Shown: positions 35,557-46,004, counted from the stretch's first letter. The stretch is DNA of 64,000 bases from an uncultured Sphaerochaeta sp. (GCF_963676285.1 NZ_OY781062.1:347021-411020); one strand, 5' to 3'. Program-made: numbers and translations. Notes: generated by a model not told the origin, from the sequence alone.

Positions 35557-36317
35557 GCTTGCCATGGAAAAGTCTGTTCAAGAAACGCTCTGACAATCGT
35601 GAAGAACGATTTAAGGCAGAGTTGGAAGAGCGGCAGACGATGATCGAGGGCATTCAGGAACTGCGGGATAAGACTGTTAAGGAGATTATGATTCCCCGGG
35701 TCGATGTCCAGTTTATCAGTAGTGATATCGCGATTGATGAGTTGTATGGGATTATTCAGGAACAAGGGTACTCCCGTTATCCAGTATATGAGCAGACAAT
35801 AGACAATATTGTTGGTGTTTTATATGCTAAGGATATCATACGTAATGGTATAGATAATGTGTTTGATGCCAAGACGCTGATGAGACAGCCCTATTTTATT
35901 CCTGAAAGCAAGCATCTTGATGATTTGCTCAGAGAATTCAAATTGAGAAAGGTCCATATTGCCATTGCCATTGATGAGTATGGTGGTGTGAGCGGGATTG
36001 TTTGCATGGAAGATATTCTGGAGGTCATTGTTGGTGATATCCAGGATGAATTTGATGATGATGAAGATGATGGAATGCGTAAATTGGACGACAATACGTT
36101 TGTTGTCGATGCAAGAACTTCCATTGAAGATTTGAATGAGTCAGTAGGCTTGCATCTATCTGAGGAGGAGTATGAAACAGTGGGAGGCTATGTCTTCGAA
36201 CTGTTCGGGAGAATTCCACTCAAGGATGAGTCTGTTGAGGATGACGAGGCTATTTTTACCGTTGAGGATATTGATGGCCATAAGATCAACCAATTGAAAT
36301 TGGTTGTCAAAACATAA
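35553..36317 (+). CDS. CBS-domain CorC/TlyC-like protein
   Basis: A 254-residue cytoplasmic protein with two CBS domains (KEIMIPRVDVQFISSD... and LMRQPYFIPESKHLDDLLREF..., about residues 40-170, ending GIVCMEDILEVIVGDIQDE) and a CorC_HlyC domain at the end (about 185-250, GGYVFELFGRIP). The DUF21 membrane domain is missing, as in Treponema TlyC. The family has been called haemolysin or linked to Mg2+/Co2+ transport; the real role is open. TTG 35553 is the start because GGGGGAG lies six bases upstream. Confidence 0.88.
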   Translation: MSLPWKSLFKKRSDNREERFKAELEERQTMIEGIQELRDKTVKEIMIPRVDVQFISSDIAIDELYGIIQEQGYSRYPVYEQTIDNIVGVLYAKDIIRNGIDNVFDAKTLMRQPYFIPESKHLDDLLREFKLRKVHIAIAIDEYGGVSGIVCMEDILEVIVGDIQDEFDDDEDDGMRKLDDNTFVVDARTSIEDLNESVGLHLSEEEYETVGGYVFELFGRIPLKDESVEDDEAIFTVEDIDGHKINQLKLVVKT

Positions 36318-36320
36318 TAT

Positions 36321-36337
36321 ATATACGTTTATATACG

Positions 36338-36339
<2 letters not shown>
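36321..36339 (+). repeat. Tandem direct repeat upstream of gap promoter
   Basis: ATATACGTT occurs at 36321-36329 and 36331-36339, a spacing of ten bases (one helical turn), running into the -35 box. It could bind an activator or be chance in AT-rich DNA. Confidence 0.4.
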
Positions 36340-37412
<1,073 letters not shown>

Positions 37413-37431
37413 CACTGTGTTACTGTGAATG

Positions 37432-37455
37432 TCAGGCCTGTTTCTACAGGCCTGA
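37432..37455 (+). terminator. Hairpin between gap and pgk
   Basis: TCAGGCCTG (37432-37440) and CAGGCCTGA (37447-37455) pair perfectly around TTTCTA, followed by TTTCCTT. A partial terminator here would give more gap than pgk transcript. Confidence 0.65.
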
Positions 37456-37496
37456 TTTCCTTGCTAACGATTACCATCGAAATATAGAGGAAAGCT

Positions 37497-38675
37497 ATGA
37501 TTCTAAATACCATTCGAGAGTGTGATTTTTCAGGCAAGAAAGCCTTGATTCGTGTAGATTTCAACGTACCCATCAAGGATGGCGTGGTTACTGATGATAC
37601 ACGCATAAGAGCTGCACTTCCTACCCTTAAGTATCTATTGGATAACGGTGCATCACTTGTAGTCATGAGCCACCGTGGACGACCAAAAGGGAAGAAAAAC
37701 CCTGAATTCTCCATGGCACCAATTGCAAAGCGTTTCAGCGAACTGCTGGGTAAAGATGTCCAACTTGCTAGTGACGTGATTGGTGAAGAGGTTGCAGGGC
37801 AGGTTGCTTCAATGAAAGCTGGTGATGTTCTTTTATTGGAAAATGTCCGTTTCTACAGTGAAGAAGAGGGCAATGATCCCGATTTTGCAAAGAATCTTGC
37901 TTCCTTGGGTGATGTGTATGTAAATGATGCTTTTGGAACCGCTCACCGTGCCCATGCTTCCACTGAAGGTGTGTCTCACTACCTGCCTTCCTATGCAGGC
38001 TTCCTTATTGAAAAGGAAGTTAAGTTTATGGCACCACTTTTGAGCAACCCAGAGAAGCCTTTTGTTGCCATTATTGGAGGTTCTAAAGTCTCCAGTAAGA
38101 TCAGTGTCTTGGAAAGTCTGGTAAGAACTTGTGATACGATTGTTATTGGTGGTGGAATGGCATATACCTTCCTTTCTGTCCAGGGCCATACTATTGGAAA
38201 GAGTCTGGTTGAAGAAGAGTACAAGGATGTTGCTTCTTCCTTCCTGGCAAAAGCAAAAGAGAAGGGTGTACAGGTAATTCTTCCAGTTGACCATCTCTGT
38301 GGAGCTGAGTTCAAGGAAGATGCAGAGGCTGTCAGTGTTGATTCAACTGATATTCCTGAAAACCTGATCGGTATGGATATTGGCCCCAAAACCATATCCA
38401 TGATTGTTGATGCAGTCACCAAGGCAAAGAGTGTTGTTTGGAATGGTCCGATGGGGGTATTTGAGTTTGATGCATTCGCTGAGGGAACCCTTACCGTTGC
38501 CAAGGCACTAGCAGAGAGTCAAGCTACCTCTGTTGTCGGTGGCGGTGACTCTGTTGCAGCTATCAACAAGTTCGACTTGGCAGACAAGATCAGTCACGTA
38601 AGTACCGGTGGCGGTGCTTCGCTCGAGTTCCTCGAAGGAAAGGTTCTTCCAGGAATCAAGGCATTGGAGAAATAA
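37497..38675 (+). CDS. pgk: Phosphoglycerate kinase
   Basis: Makes ATP from 1,3-bisphosphoglycerate. The 392-residue protein has [19 protein letters not shown] (substrate site), [32 protein letters not shown] and the C-terminal GGGDSVAAI and [14 protein letters not shown] motifs. AGGAAAG precedes ATG 37497. It is followed by tpiA after one base. Confidence 0.98.
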   Translation: MILNTIRECDFSGKKALIRVDFNVPIKDGVVTDDTRIRAALPTLKYLLDNGASLVVMSHRGRPKGKKNPEFSMAPIAKRFSELLGKDVQLASDVIGEEVAGQVASMKAGDVLLLENVRFYSEEEGNDPDFAKNLASLGDVYVNDAFGTAHRAHASTEGVSHYLPSYAGFLIEKEVKFMAPLLSNPEKPFVAIIGGSKVSSKISVLESLVRTCDTIVIGGGMAYTFLSVQGHTIGKSLVEEEYKDVASSFLAKAKEKGVQVILPVDHLCGAEFKEDAEAVSVDSTDIPENLIGMDIGPKTISMIVDAVTKAKSVVWNGPMGVFEFDAFAEGTLTVAKALAESQATSVVGGGDSVAAINKFDLADKISHVSTGGGASLEFLEGKVLPGIKALEK

Positions 38676-38676
38676 G

Positions 38677-39429
38677 ATGAGAAAACCCTATATCGCTGGA
38701 AACTGGAAAATGAATATGACTCCAAGCGAAGGTGCAGCCTTCGCTAAGGAGCTTGCAAAGGCAGTGGAAGGAACCAACACAAAGGTGATGGTTGCTCCTC
38801 CTTACGTCACAATCCCTGCTGTGCTCGAGGCACTTAAGGGCTCTGAGATTATTGTTGCTGCTCAGAACATGAGCGACAACCTGAAAGGCGCATTTACTGG
38901 TGAGGTGAGTGCAACCATGCTTAAGGATCTTGGTGTTACCAACGTTATTCTTGGGCACAGTGAAAGACGTGCCCTCTATGGTGAAACAGATGCTTTCATC
39001 AACAGAAAGGTGTTGCTTGCACTCGCTGAGGGCATGGATGTCGACCTGTGTATCGGTGAGACCCTGGAAGAACGTGAGGCAGGTAAACTTGAAGAAGTAT
39101 TGAGCCGACAGGTAGAAGAAGGTCTCAAAGGTGTCTCTGCAGAGCAGATGAAGCATATCACGTTGGCCTACGAACCTGTTTGGGCTATTGGGACGGGAAA
39201 GACAGCAACCCCTGAAGATGCAGACGCTGCACATGCTTATGTTCGTAGTCTTGTTGAAAAACTCTACAATAAGGGTGTTGCAGAAGAGCTAATTATACAG
39301 TATGGTGGTTCAGTGAAGGCTTCGAATGTGAAAGCCTTGATGTCTAAAGAGCATATCGATGGCGCACTGGTTGGTGGTGCCTCCCTTTCCGTGGAGCAGT
39401 TCCTTCCGATTGTGAACTTTGATAAGTAA
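38677..39429 (+). CDS. tpiA: Triose-phosphate isomerase
   Basis: Interconverts dihydroxyacetone phosphate and glyceraldehyde-3-phosphate. The 250-residue TIM barrel shows AGNWKMN with the catalytic lysine, GHSERR with the catalytic histidine, AYEPVWAIGTGKTA with the catalytic glutamate, and QYGGSVKASN plus DGALVGGASL phosphate loops. ATG 38677 follows GGAG; an in-frame start at 38608 lies in pgk. Confidence 0.98.
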   Translation: MRKPYIAGNWKMNMTPSEGAAFAKELAKAVEGTNTKVMVAPPYVTIPAVLEALKGSEIIVAAQNMSDNLKGAFTGEVSATMLKDLGVTNVILGHSERRALYGETDAFINRKVLLALAEGMDVDLCIGETLEEREAGKLEEVLSRQVEEGLKGVSAEQMKHITLAYEPVWAIGTGKTATPEDADAAHAYVRSLVEKLYNKGVAEELIIQYGGSVKASNVKALMSKEHIDGALVGGASLSVEQFLPIVNFDK

Positions 39430-39449
39430 GTATTCGGAGTAAAGAGAAA

Positions 39450-39797
39450 ATGGGTGTTTTGAGCATTATTCTGTTGGTATTATTCGTCGTCGTCAGTCTT
39501 CTGTTGATTTTTCTTGTCGCAGTACAGGATGAGCAAAGTGAAGGCTTGGGCGGAATTTTTGGTGGTGGAAGCAATACCGCCTTCGGGTCCCACACAAGCA
39601 GTGTGGTAACCAAGGCAACTGGTACGCTTGCAGTCTTGTTCTTGGTACTGGCCCTTTTGGTGGCTTTCGTGAACAAATCGCCATCACAGGATGAGTTGCT
39701 CGATTCCGTCACCACGGAACAGGTACAGCAGACTACCGATTGGTGGACAAGTGGTGAAGGTGCAGCAGCAGCTGAGACAGCTACTGAAGCCAACTAG
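39450..39797 (+). CDS. secG: Protein translocase subunit SecG
   Basis: A 115-residue SecG: two membrane helices (about 4-25 and 55-75) flanking the conserved cytosolic loop with FLVAVQDEQSEGLGGIFGGGSNTAFG. It assists SecYEG protein export. The C-terminal tail of about 35 residues is acidic and alanine-rich, longer than in many SecG. Placing after tpiA is common in bacteria. A hairpin ends the unit. Confidence 0.95.
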   Translation: MGVLSIILLVLFVVVSLLLIFLVAVQDEQSEGLGGIFGGGSNTAFGSHTSSVVTKATGTLAVLFLVLALLVAFVNKSPSQDELLDSVTTEQVQQTTDWWTSGEGAAAAETATEAN

Positions 39798-39826
39798 GAC
39801 GGTCGCTGTTCCAATAACTATCGACT

Positions 39827-39850
39827 ACCGGCCGCAGACATGCGGTCGGT
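39827..39850 (+). terminator. Hairpin ending the gap-secG unit
   Basis: ACCGGCCGCA (39827-39836) pairs with TGCGGTCGGT (39841-39850) with one G-T pair, loop GACA, followed by TGCTGTTTC. The stem is strong but the T run poor. Confidence 0.6.
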
Positions 39851-39871
39851 TGCTGTTTCAAGGGAGTGTCT

Positions 39872-40285
39872 ATGAAAGTATGTATATTGTATGCACCAGC
39901 ATCGAAGGGTAATGATAAAATGAAGGCAATTGCCAATGCGTTGTCGGAAGGTATCGCTTCCCAAGGTCATATGGTCGATGTATTTGACATGTCCCTTGAA
40001 GCGGGCAAAATTGTCTCTTTCTATGATTATTTGATCATCGGGACCGAGACACTTACATTCTTTGGTGGGAAAATACCAAACACTGTTTCTGGGTTCCTGA
40101 AGACTGCCGGCAGTATCTCCGGTAAACGATGCATGGCTTTTATCACCAAGGGGGGTGTTCGTTCCATGAAAACTCTCCAGACATTGATGAAGACAATGGA
40201 GAGGGAAGGAATGTTCCTGAAGAAAAGTGAGATAATCAACAAGGTTGACCTTGCCCGTGCTGTCGGTAAACATGTTCAAATCTGA
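39872..40285 (+). CDS. Flavodoxin-like protein
   Basis: A 137-residue protein with a flavodoxin-like fold: MKVCILYAPASKGNDKMKAIANALSEGI is the P-loop region that would bind FMN phosphate, and DYLIIGTETLTFFGGKIPNTVSGFLK matches the following strand and loop. The T/S pattern of the usual FMN motif is not standard (APASKGND), so FMN binding is likely but unproven. ATG 39872 follows GGGAG; a GTG six bases earlier is an alternative. The role is unknown. Confidence 0.7.
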   Translation: MKVCILYAPASKGNDKMKAIANALSEGIASQGHMVDVFDMSLEAGKIVSFYDYLIIGTETLTFFGGKIPNTVSGFLKTAGSISGKRCMAFITKGGVRSMKTLQTLMKTMEREGMFLKKSEIINKVDLARAVGKHVQI

Positions 40286-40342
40286 TTGATTCCCAAGACT
40301 GTTGGTAGTACCTTATGAGAAGATATTCGTAGGAGTTGTTAT

Positions 40343-41386
40343 ATGAAACGTAGATTTAGTGTTTTGGCTGTTTTTCTGCTCATTGGCACAATGGCCTTTG
40401 CTGCAACGATTGGGGCCCCTGCTGCAACAGTGAGGCTTACCAAGACCACACCCATCAGCATGGCAAATCTTGAAGCAGAAGTAGCACAGTACAAGGCAAG
40501 TGCTGCAGAACAGGGAGAAGACCCTGAGAGCGTTGACCCACTGCAGGTATTGAATCTTCTGATCAACAATGAACTGTTCCGTCAGGGTGCTGCCCGTGAT
40601 GGTGTAAAGATAACTGATGCAATGGTCGACAGTGCTTATGATTCCCAGAAGGCCAATCTTGAGGCTTCCTCTGGACAGGCATTCACCGATGCACAATTTG
40701 ACCAGATCATTACCAACAACTTCGGTTCAGTTGATGCATATCGTAAAGCTATTCAGGAACAGTTGATGGTTGACTCCTATGTACGTATGAAGAAAGCCGA
40801 TATGCTTAGTGCGAAGGTCCAGATCTCCGATACTGAAGTTAGCTCCTTCTATCGCAAGAACAAGACTCGCTTTGTAAGTCCTGAAACAGTGAAACTAAGT
40901 CATATCTATATTCCATTTACCAATGACTCCCAGAAAGATTCGCAGAACAAAGCACTTCTTGAACGAGTCGCAAGAGATATAAAGAGCGGATCCCTCTCAT
41001 TCGAGAAAGCAGTTGTCCAGTATTCAGAAGATACTCAGAGCAAGAATAAAGCTGGTGATATTGGTTGGCTGACCATGGATAATACTGAAGCACTTGCAGG
41101 TCTTGGAGATACTTTCTTTGATGTGGCATTCACTACAGATGTAGGAAATGTCAGTGATGTAGTAACCAGCAATACCGGTTACCATATCCTGAAAATCCTT
41201 GCCTACAATGATACCAAGATTCTTCAGTTGGAGGACCAGATCAGTCCAACCACATCCACTACGGTAGAACAGTACATCAGAAGCGAACTTGCTGCCGCAA
41301 AGCAACAATCGAACTACTATGCGGCGATCAACAGCCTGGTGGATGATTTGAGAAAATCTGCCACTGTAAATATTCTGTATAAATAA
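40343..41386 (+). CDS. Periplasmic PpiC-type peptidyl-prolyl isomerase / SurA-like foldase
   Basis: A 347-residue exported protein. The signal peptide ends near MAFAAT. A SurA_N-like helical part (about 40-160, with LINNELFRQGAARDGVKIT) precedes a parvulin domain (about 178-275: ETVKLSHIYIPF, AVVQYSEDTQSKNKAGDIGWL, VGNVSDVVTSNTGYHILKIL). A C-terminal helix follows. It probably helps fold outer-membrane or periplasmic proteins. It is followed by nusB after one base. Confidence 0.92.
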   Translation: MKRRFSVLAVFLLIGTMAFAATIGAPAATVRLTKTTPISMANLEAEVAQYKASAAEQGEDPESVDPLQVLNLLINNELFRQGAARDGVKITDAMVDSAYDSQKANLEASSGQAFTDAQFDQIITNNFGSVDAYRKAIQEQLMVDSYVRMKKADMLSAKVQISDTEVSSFYRKNKTRFVSPETVKLSHIYIPFTNDSQKDSQNKALLERVARDIKSGSLSFEKAVVQYSEDTQSKNKAGDIGWLTMDNTEALAGLGDTFFDVAFTTDVGNVSDVVTSNTGYHILKILAYNDTKILQLEDQISPTTSTTVEQYIRSELAAAKQQSNYYAAINSLVDDLRKSATVNILYK

Positions 41387-41387
41387 C

Positions 41388-41846
41388 ATGAAAACACGAC
41401 ATAAAGCACGCGAATTAGCGTTACAGACTCTCTATGCAATGGATTTCAACCATACAATTGCGTTGGAATCCATACCGTACATCTTCAGTGGTATTACTGA
41501 TGAAGAATATAACTTACTTGAGGATGATGTAAAACTCTATGGGATGTATCTTGTAAGGGGTACATTGGAAAATCTTGAGAAGATTGATGAGTCGATCAGT
41601 AAGTTCTCACTCAATCGTCCTCTCGAACGAATTGATATCGTAGATAGGAATATTCTCAGAATGAGTGTTTTCTGCCTCATGTTTGGGGATATCCATCCTC
41701 ATATCATCATAGACGAAGCGGTAAAGCTAAGTCAGGATTTCTCCACTGAAGTAAACTATAAGTTCATCAATGGGATTCTGGATGCGATGCAGAAACAGCT
41801 TTTCCCTATTCAGGAGCAACATACCGATGATTCGTTTAAAGACTGA
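41388..41846 (+). CDS. nusB: Transcription antitermination factor NusB
   Basis: A 152-residue all-helical RNA-binding protein that joins NusE and boxA RNA in rRNA antitermination. It opens with KTRHKARELALQTLYAMDF and has RIDIVDRNILRMSVFCLMF and IIIDEAVKLSQDFSTEVNYKFINGILD, the usual signature. Its 3' end overlaps the methionine aminopeptidase start by 20 bases. Confidence 0.95.
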   Translation: MKTRHKARELALQTLYAMDFNHTIALESIPYIFSGITDEEYNLLEDDVKLYGMYLVRGTLENLEKIDESISKFSLNRPLERIDIVDRNILRMSVFCLMFGDIHPHIIIDEAVKLSQDFSTEVNYKFINGILDAMQKQLFPIQEQHTDDSFKD

Positions 41847-42582
41847 AGCACAGATAGCTGGCATAAGAGAGGCTTGCCATCTCACAGCTGAGCTTATGCA
41901 TAATCTCTCCTCTTATATACAGGAAGGGATGACCACTTATGATATAGACCAGTACTGTTACCAGTTTATTGTGAACCATAAAGGAGTCCCTGCATTCCTT
42001 CATTATGAAGGGTTTCCCGCCACTGCCTGTATTTCAGTCAATGAAGAAGTAATCCACGGGATTCCTTCGAAAAAACGGATTATCCAGGAAGGCGATCTGG
42101 TTGATGTTGATCTGGGTATCAACATGAATGGGCACTTCTCTGACATGGCCAGGACATTCATCGTTGGAAAGACCAAGGATGAGTACCAGCAGCTCTGTGA
42201 TGTTACAGAAGAGAGTCTGCGTCTCGGTATTGAGGCCGCTTCACAGAAAGGGGCTCGAATCCAGGATATTGGATCTGCAATCTATAAGCATGCCAGAAAG
42301 CATGGTTATGGAGTTGTGAGAGACTACTGTGGCCATGGTGTTGGTCTTGATGTACATGAGGAACCTGAAATTCCAAACTACACCAGCTCCTATTTGCCAA
42401 ACGCCCGCATTCGGGAGGGCATGGTATTGGCCATTGAGCCTATGATCAACTTGGGAACCCATAAAGTAAGACTTCTTTCAAATGATTGGACAGTCGTTAC
42501 AGCAGACGGGTTGCCATCTGCACATTTTGAGGATACTGTTGCTATTACAAAACATGGCTTGGAAGTTCTGACGGTTTTCTAG
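41827..42582 (+). CDS. map: Methionine aminopeptidase, type I
   Basis: Removes the N-terminal methionine from new proteins. The 251-residue pita-bread-fold enzyme has the five metal ligands in VDVDLGINMNGHFSDMARTF (two aspartates), GHGVGLDVHEEP (histidine), AIEPMI (glutamate) and AHFEDTVAIT (glutamate), and the substrate histidine of FPATACISVNEEVIHGIP. No N-terminal zinc extension is present. ATG 41827 follows AGGAG by ten bases. Confidence 0.96.
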   Translation: MIRLKTEAQIAGIREACHLTAELMHNLSSYIQEGMTTYDIDQYCYQFIVNHKGVPAFLHYEGFPATACISVNEEVIHGIPSKKRIIQEGDLVDVDLGINMNGHFSDMARTFIVGKTKDEYQQLCDVTEESLRLGIEAASQKGARIQDIGSAIYKHARKHGYGVVRDYCGHGVGLDVHEEPEIPNYTSSYLPNARIREGMVLAIEPMINLGTHKVRLLSNDWTVVTADGLPSAHFEDTVAITKHGLEVLTVF

Positions 42583-42600
42583 TCCCTGGGGGTCTTTTCT

Positions 42601-43218
42601 ATGGTAATTAAAGAATTTATTACATGCGATGATATTCGTGACAGTGCACTTAAGTTAGCTCATCAGATGTACAAGGAAGATCATTTCGTTCCGGATATCA
42701 TTTACGCTTCACTCAGGGGTGGCGCCTATATGGCAAACGTCTTCAGTGAATATTACAAGATGGTACGTATCAGGGAACAGGGGAGACCTGTTTTCTATGC
42801 TGCTGTTGTTGCCCGTTCCTATGGATATCTACGTACCCAGACAAATGTCATGGTTGATGGATGGACATACAGCCCTGAGCATCTGAGAACAGGTGATAAG
42901 ATTCTCTTGGTCGATGATATTTTCGATACGGGAAAAACGGTCAATGCATTGGCGGAAATCATCATGCGTAAAGGGATACCCCGCGAGGATCTCAAGATTG
43001 CAGTCTTCGATTACAAGGTACCTCTTTATAAGAAGGAAGAGCCTCTTCCAGTCCAACCGGATTATTTCTGTCGCAAACATGTTCTTAACAGTCCTGATGA
43101 TGAACGTTGGATACACTACAATTGTCATGAATTCCTAGGCCTTAGCAGTCAGGAGATTGATCAGCAGTTCAAGGATGAAGAGGTCAGAAATATCCTCCAT
43201 GAGGTGAGGGGAGACTAA
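42601..43218 (+). CDS. Phosphoribosyltransferase of unknown base specificity
   Basis: A 205-residue type I PRTase. ILLVDDIFDTGKT near residue 100-112 is the PRPP-binding motif, and YASLRGGAYMANVFSEYY near 36-53 matches the PPi loop region. It resembles the Hpt1-like purine phosphoribosyltransferases of COG2236. Salvage of hypoxanthine, guanine or xanthine is likely; the exact base is not visible. It follows map after 18 bases. Confidence 0.85.
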   Translation: MVIKEFITCDDIRDSALKLAHQMYKEDHFVPDIIYASLRGGAYMANVFSEYYKMVRIREQGRPVFYAAVVARSYGYLRTQTNVMVDGWTYSPEHLRTGDKILLVDDIFDTGKTVNALAEIIMRKGIPREDLKIAVFDYKVPLYKKEEPLPVQPDYFCRKHVLNSPDDERWIHYNCHEFLGLSSQEIDQQFKDEEVRNILHEVRGD

Positions 43219-43224
43219 GCTGGT

Positions 43225-43839
43225 CTACTTTTTAAATAGATATTCCAGAAAACCAATGATTGCTTCCTTGTTTGGGGCACTTTCTGGAATGACAAGCATT
43301 GATGCATCAGAATTAGCATACCTGCTTTCTTCAAGATTGAGTAGGTATGTTTTTCTTTGTCCATTACTGTCCTCAGCCATTTCCAGGTAGGGAGTGATGA
43401 TCTCCAGTGAGGGATTCGTTTCCACCAGTGTAGAGAGATCAGTCATGGGCAAACCGGCAACATAGTGCTCCACAACATGGCGTGGGGCGATTAAAATATC
43501 GAGCTCCTTGGCTGCCATATATGCATAGATCTTTGAAAGACTCGATTCAATATAACGGTCAGCACTTCCAAAAACCACATAAAGAGAATCATCTACAATA
43601 ACCCTTTGATTTTTCTGAATGTTGAAAAGTCTTCCAAGCTCCTTTTCCAGAGTACTTGCCTTGAAAACATCTTGTTCATCATTGGCCACAAATAGCTGTA
43701 AGACAATTTCCTTTTGTCTCTGAATGAACAAATCACCGACATATACACCGACCAGTAAGATCAGAATGAAAAGAAAAACTAGTGATTTTGATGGTATTGT
43801 CTTGAATGTACCTCTTAAACTCATTATTGGTTGCCTCAT
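43225..43839 (-). CDS. Membrane-anchored protein of unknown function
   Basis: A 204-residue protein. An N-terminal membrane helix (about 17-35, LVFLFILILLVGVYVG) anchors an extracytoplasmic domain with QRVIVDDSLYVVFG, AAKELDILIAPRHVVEHYVAG and LPMTDLS. This resembles half of a solute-binding fold and proteins seen next to DUF624 genes in Firmicutes, from memory. ATG 43839 is chosen because GGGAG lies nine bases upstream; a longer start would overlap the divergent gene. It is divergent from the YesL gene. Confidence 0.6.
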   Translation of the reverse strand: MRQPIMSLRGTFKTIPSKSLVFLFILILLVGVYVGDLFIQRQKEIVLQLFVANDEQDVFKASTLEKELGRLFNIQKNQRVIVDDSLYVVFGSADRYIESSLSKIYAYMAAKELDILIAPRHVVEHYVAGLPMTDLSTLVETNPSLEIITPYLEMAEDSNGQRKTYLLNLEESRYANSDASMLVIPESAPNKEAIIGFLEYLFKK

Positions 43840-43885
43840 GTTCCTAAACTCCCTATCATAGTACGGTGAATAGAGGGGAATTACT

Positions 43886-44479
43886 ATGAATATCAATACT
43901 ATTTTTGATCCTGATAACGTTGTTTGGGCTTTTTTGCTGAAGCTGTACTATTTGGCTTTTGCAGGATTGCTTTGGTTTATATCCAGTCTCCCCATCATTA
44001 CGATCGGTGCTGCTACCGTGAGTCTCTATTCATACTGTTTCAATGTACTGGATGGGAATGAAGGGTATGTTGTCAGGACCTTCTTCTCAACGTTCAAGCG
44101 TGTATTTCTGCAAGCTACTATGGTTTTTCTCCTGATTGCAGTATGTTTGGCATTTCTGATTTTTGATGCTTGGTTTTTTCTACAACAGTTCCCAATGTTG
44201 TTCTTTGTAGCTATAAGTCTCATGCTATTGGTACTAGTTGGATCGGTACATGTATTCCCCTTGCTTTCCAGAAAACAACAGTCTTTGAAAACGCTGATTA
44301 TTACTTCATCTATCTTGGGGTTCAAGCATCTTCCAGTAAGCATTACTGTTCTTGTAATTGCCGGATTATATATCCTTTCACTGTACTATGCTCCTGTAAC
44401 TATCTTTTTTTCAGCAGGATTGGTCTGTGCACTTTCAACAATGTTTGTACGAGCTCTTTATATTCGTATTGGTATCTAA
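43886..44479 (+). CDS. YesL (DUF624) family membrane protein
   Basis: A 197-residue membrane protein with about five to six helices. FAGLLWFISSLPIITIGAATVSLYSYC at the N-terminal end is the usual DUF624 signature. Members lie beside sugar ABC importers and their role is unknown; here the ugp-like importer follows. AGAGGGG precedes ATG 43886. The divergent neighbour starts only 46 bases away. Confidence 0.85.
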   Translation: MNINTIFDPDNVVWAFLLKLYYLAFAGLLWFISSLPIITIGAATVSLYSYCFNVLDGNEGYVVRTFFSTFKRVFLQATMVFLLIAVCLAFLIFDAWFFLQQFPMLFFVAISLMLLVLVGSVHVFPLLSRKQQSLKTLIITSSILGFKHLPVSITVLVIAGLYILSLYYAPVTIFFSAGLVCALSTMFVRALYIRIGI

Positions 44480-44605
44480 AACAGTATTGATACAACATTG
44501 CATATTGGTTGGTCATATCTGAGCATCAGATTAATATTGCTTAATTTATAAATTTTTTATCATACATTCTTTACACATCTTTATCATTATATTAACAAAT
44601 TTTCT

Positions 44606-44634
44606 TTGACATATGGGAGTAGAGAACGTAGACT
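44606..44634 (+). promoter_or_regulatory. Promoter of the ugp-like operon
   Basis: TTGACA (44606-44611), a 17-base spacer and TAGACT (44629-44634), about 36 bases before the ATG. An AGGAGG site follows. Confidence 0.65.
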
Positions 44635-44669
44635 TACTGATGGGATAACCCCACACTAGGAGGAAAAAC

Positions 44670-45986
44670 ATGAAAAAAATGCTACTTCTTATGACTATTT
44701 CATTAGTCGCAATAGGTATGCTCTTCGCCGGTGGTGCAGCAGAAACAGCCGCTCCTGCAAAAGCAGCTGTATCATACGAAGTAACCGAACCGATCACAAT
44801 CGAATGGTGGCATGCTCTTGAGCAACAGTATTGGCCATTGGTCGAGGAAATTGTTGGAGATTTCAATAACAGCGATTCATTGGTTACTGTGGAAGCAAAA
44901 TACATTGGTAACTATGCAACCGTAAACGAGACCTTGGTTGCTGCTCATGCAGCTGGAAGTGGTCTTCCCGCCCTTACTGTTGCAAACACTCCCTATGTTG
45001 CTGAATATGGTAAAGGTGGCCTTACGGAAGATCTTACCCCTTACATTGAAGCAACTGGGTATGATATCGACGACTTCGGCGAAGGTATGATTGCTGCAAC
45101 CAGTTTTGAAGGGAAGCAAGTAACACTACCATTCCTTATTTCCACACAGGTTATTTACTACAACAAGACCATGGCGGACAAAGAAGGTATTGTTATTCCC
45201 AAGAAAATTGATGATCTTGATGCATTCATGAAGAAAGCAAGCAAGGTATCCAGCGATGGCACTACTGATCGCTGGGCGATCATCATCCCCGGTTGGGACC
45301 AGTGGTACTTTGAACCGATGTACCTCAATAGCGGTGTAAAGATTGTCAATGAAGATCGAGTAAGTACTGATCTTGCCGGTCCCATCTCTGTTGATCTCAC
45401 CAAAAAATTCCAGAACTGGGTCAATAATGGATATACCTATTGGGCAAGTGGTACAAGTGCTTCTTCCAATATGAGACAGAATTTTGTCGATCAGAAGACA
45501 TTCTCTGTTATTCATACCAGTAGCTTGTACAATCTCTATACCGGTTTGATTGGAGACAGCTTTGAACTCGGAATGGCTTGGCTTCCTGCCGGCGATACCA
45601 AGATAAGCGAGATTGGTGGAAGTGTTCTACTAATTCCTGCAAAGAATGACCAAAAGACCAAGAACGCTGCATGGGAATTCCTGCAGTACCTGATCGGTAA
45701 GGATGTTAACATGAAGTGGGCAGATGGCACTGGTTACATCCCAACGAGAAACTCAGTTCTTTCCAGTTCAGAAGGGGATGAGTTCTTGGAGAGAAAGCCT
45801 GCTTTCAAGGCAATTTTTGACAACCTTGATGAGATTAATCCAAGAATCCAGCATCCAGGTTGGAACCAATTGGCAACTATCTGGAAATCATATCTTGACC
45901 AGATTATGATCGAGGGTGTGGATGTAGAGTCCAATCTTGAATACATGGCTGAAGAGATTGATGAAGTTCTTGCAGACTCTGAGTAA
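44670..45986 (+). CDS. ABC transporter substrate-binding protein, UgpB-like
   Basis: A 438-residue family 1 solute-binding protein. The signal peptide ends near MLFAGGAAE, without lipobox cysteine. ITIEWWHALEQQYWPLVEEIVGDFN and the QVIYYNKTMADKEGI segment fit the UgpB group, and NASWEF-like NAAWEFLQYLIG appears near residue 330. A glycerophosphodiesterase gene ends the same operon, so sn-glycerol-3-phosphate or glycerophosphodiesters are the probable ligand; another sugar is possible. Confidence 0.85.
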   Translation: MKKMLLLMTISLVAIGMLFAGGAAETAAPAKAAVSYEVTEPITIEWWHALEQQYWPLVEEIVGDFNNSDSLVTVEAKYIGNYATVNETLVAAHAAGSGLPALTVANTPYVAEYGKGGLTEDLTPYIEATGYDIDDFGEGMIAATSFEGKQVTLPFLISTQVIYYNKTMADKEGIVIPKKIDDLDAFMKKASKVSSDGTTDRWAIIIPGWDQWYFEPMYLNSGVKIVNEDRVSTDLAGPISVDLTKKFQNWVNNGYTYWASGTSASSNMRQNFVDQKTFSVIHTSSLYNLYTGLIGDSFELGMAWLPAGDTKISEIGGSVLLIPAKNDQKTKNAAWEFLQYLIGKDVNMKWADGTGYIPTRNSVLSSSEGDEFLERKPAFKAIFDNLDEINPRIQHPGWNQLATIWKSYLDQIMIEGVDVESNLEYMAEEIDEVLADSE

Positions 45987-46004
45987 TGTGTCTTCATTTA
46001 GTTT

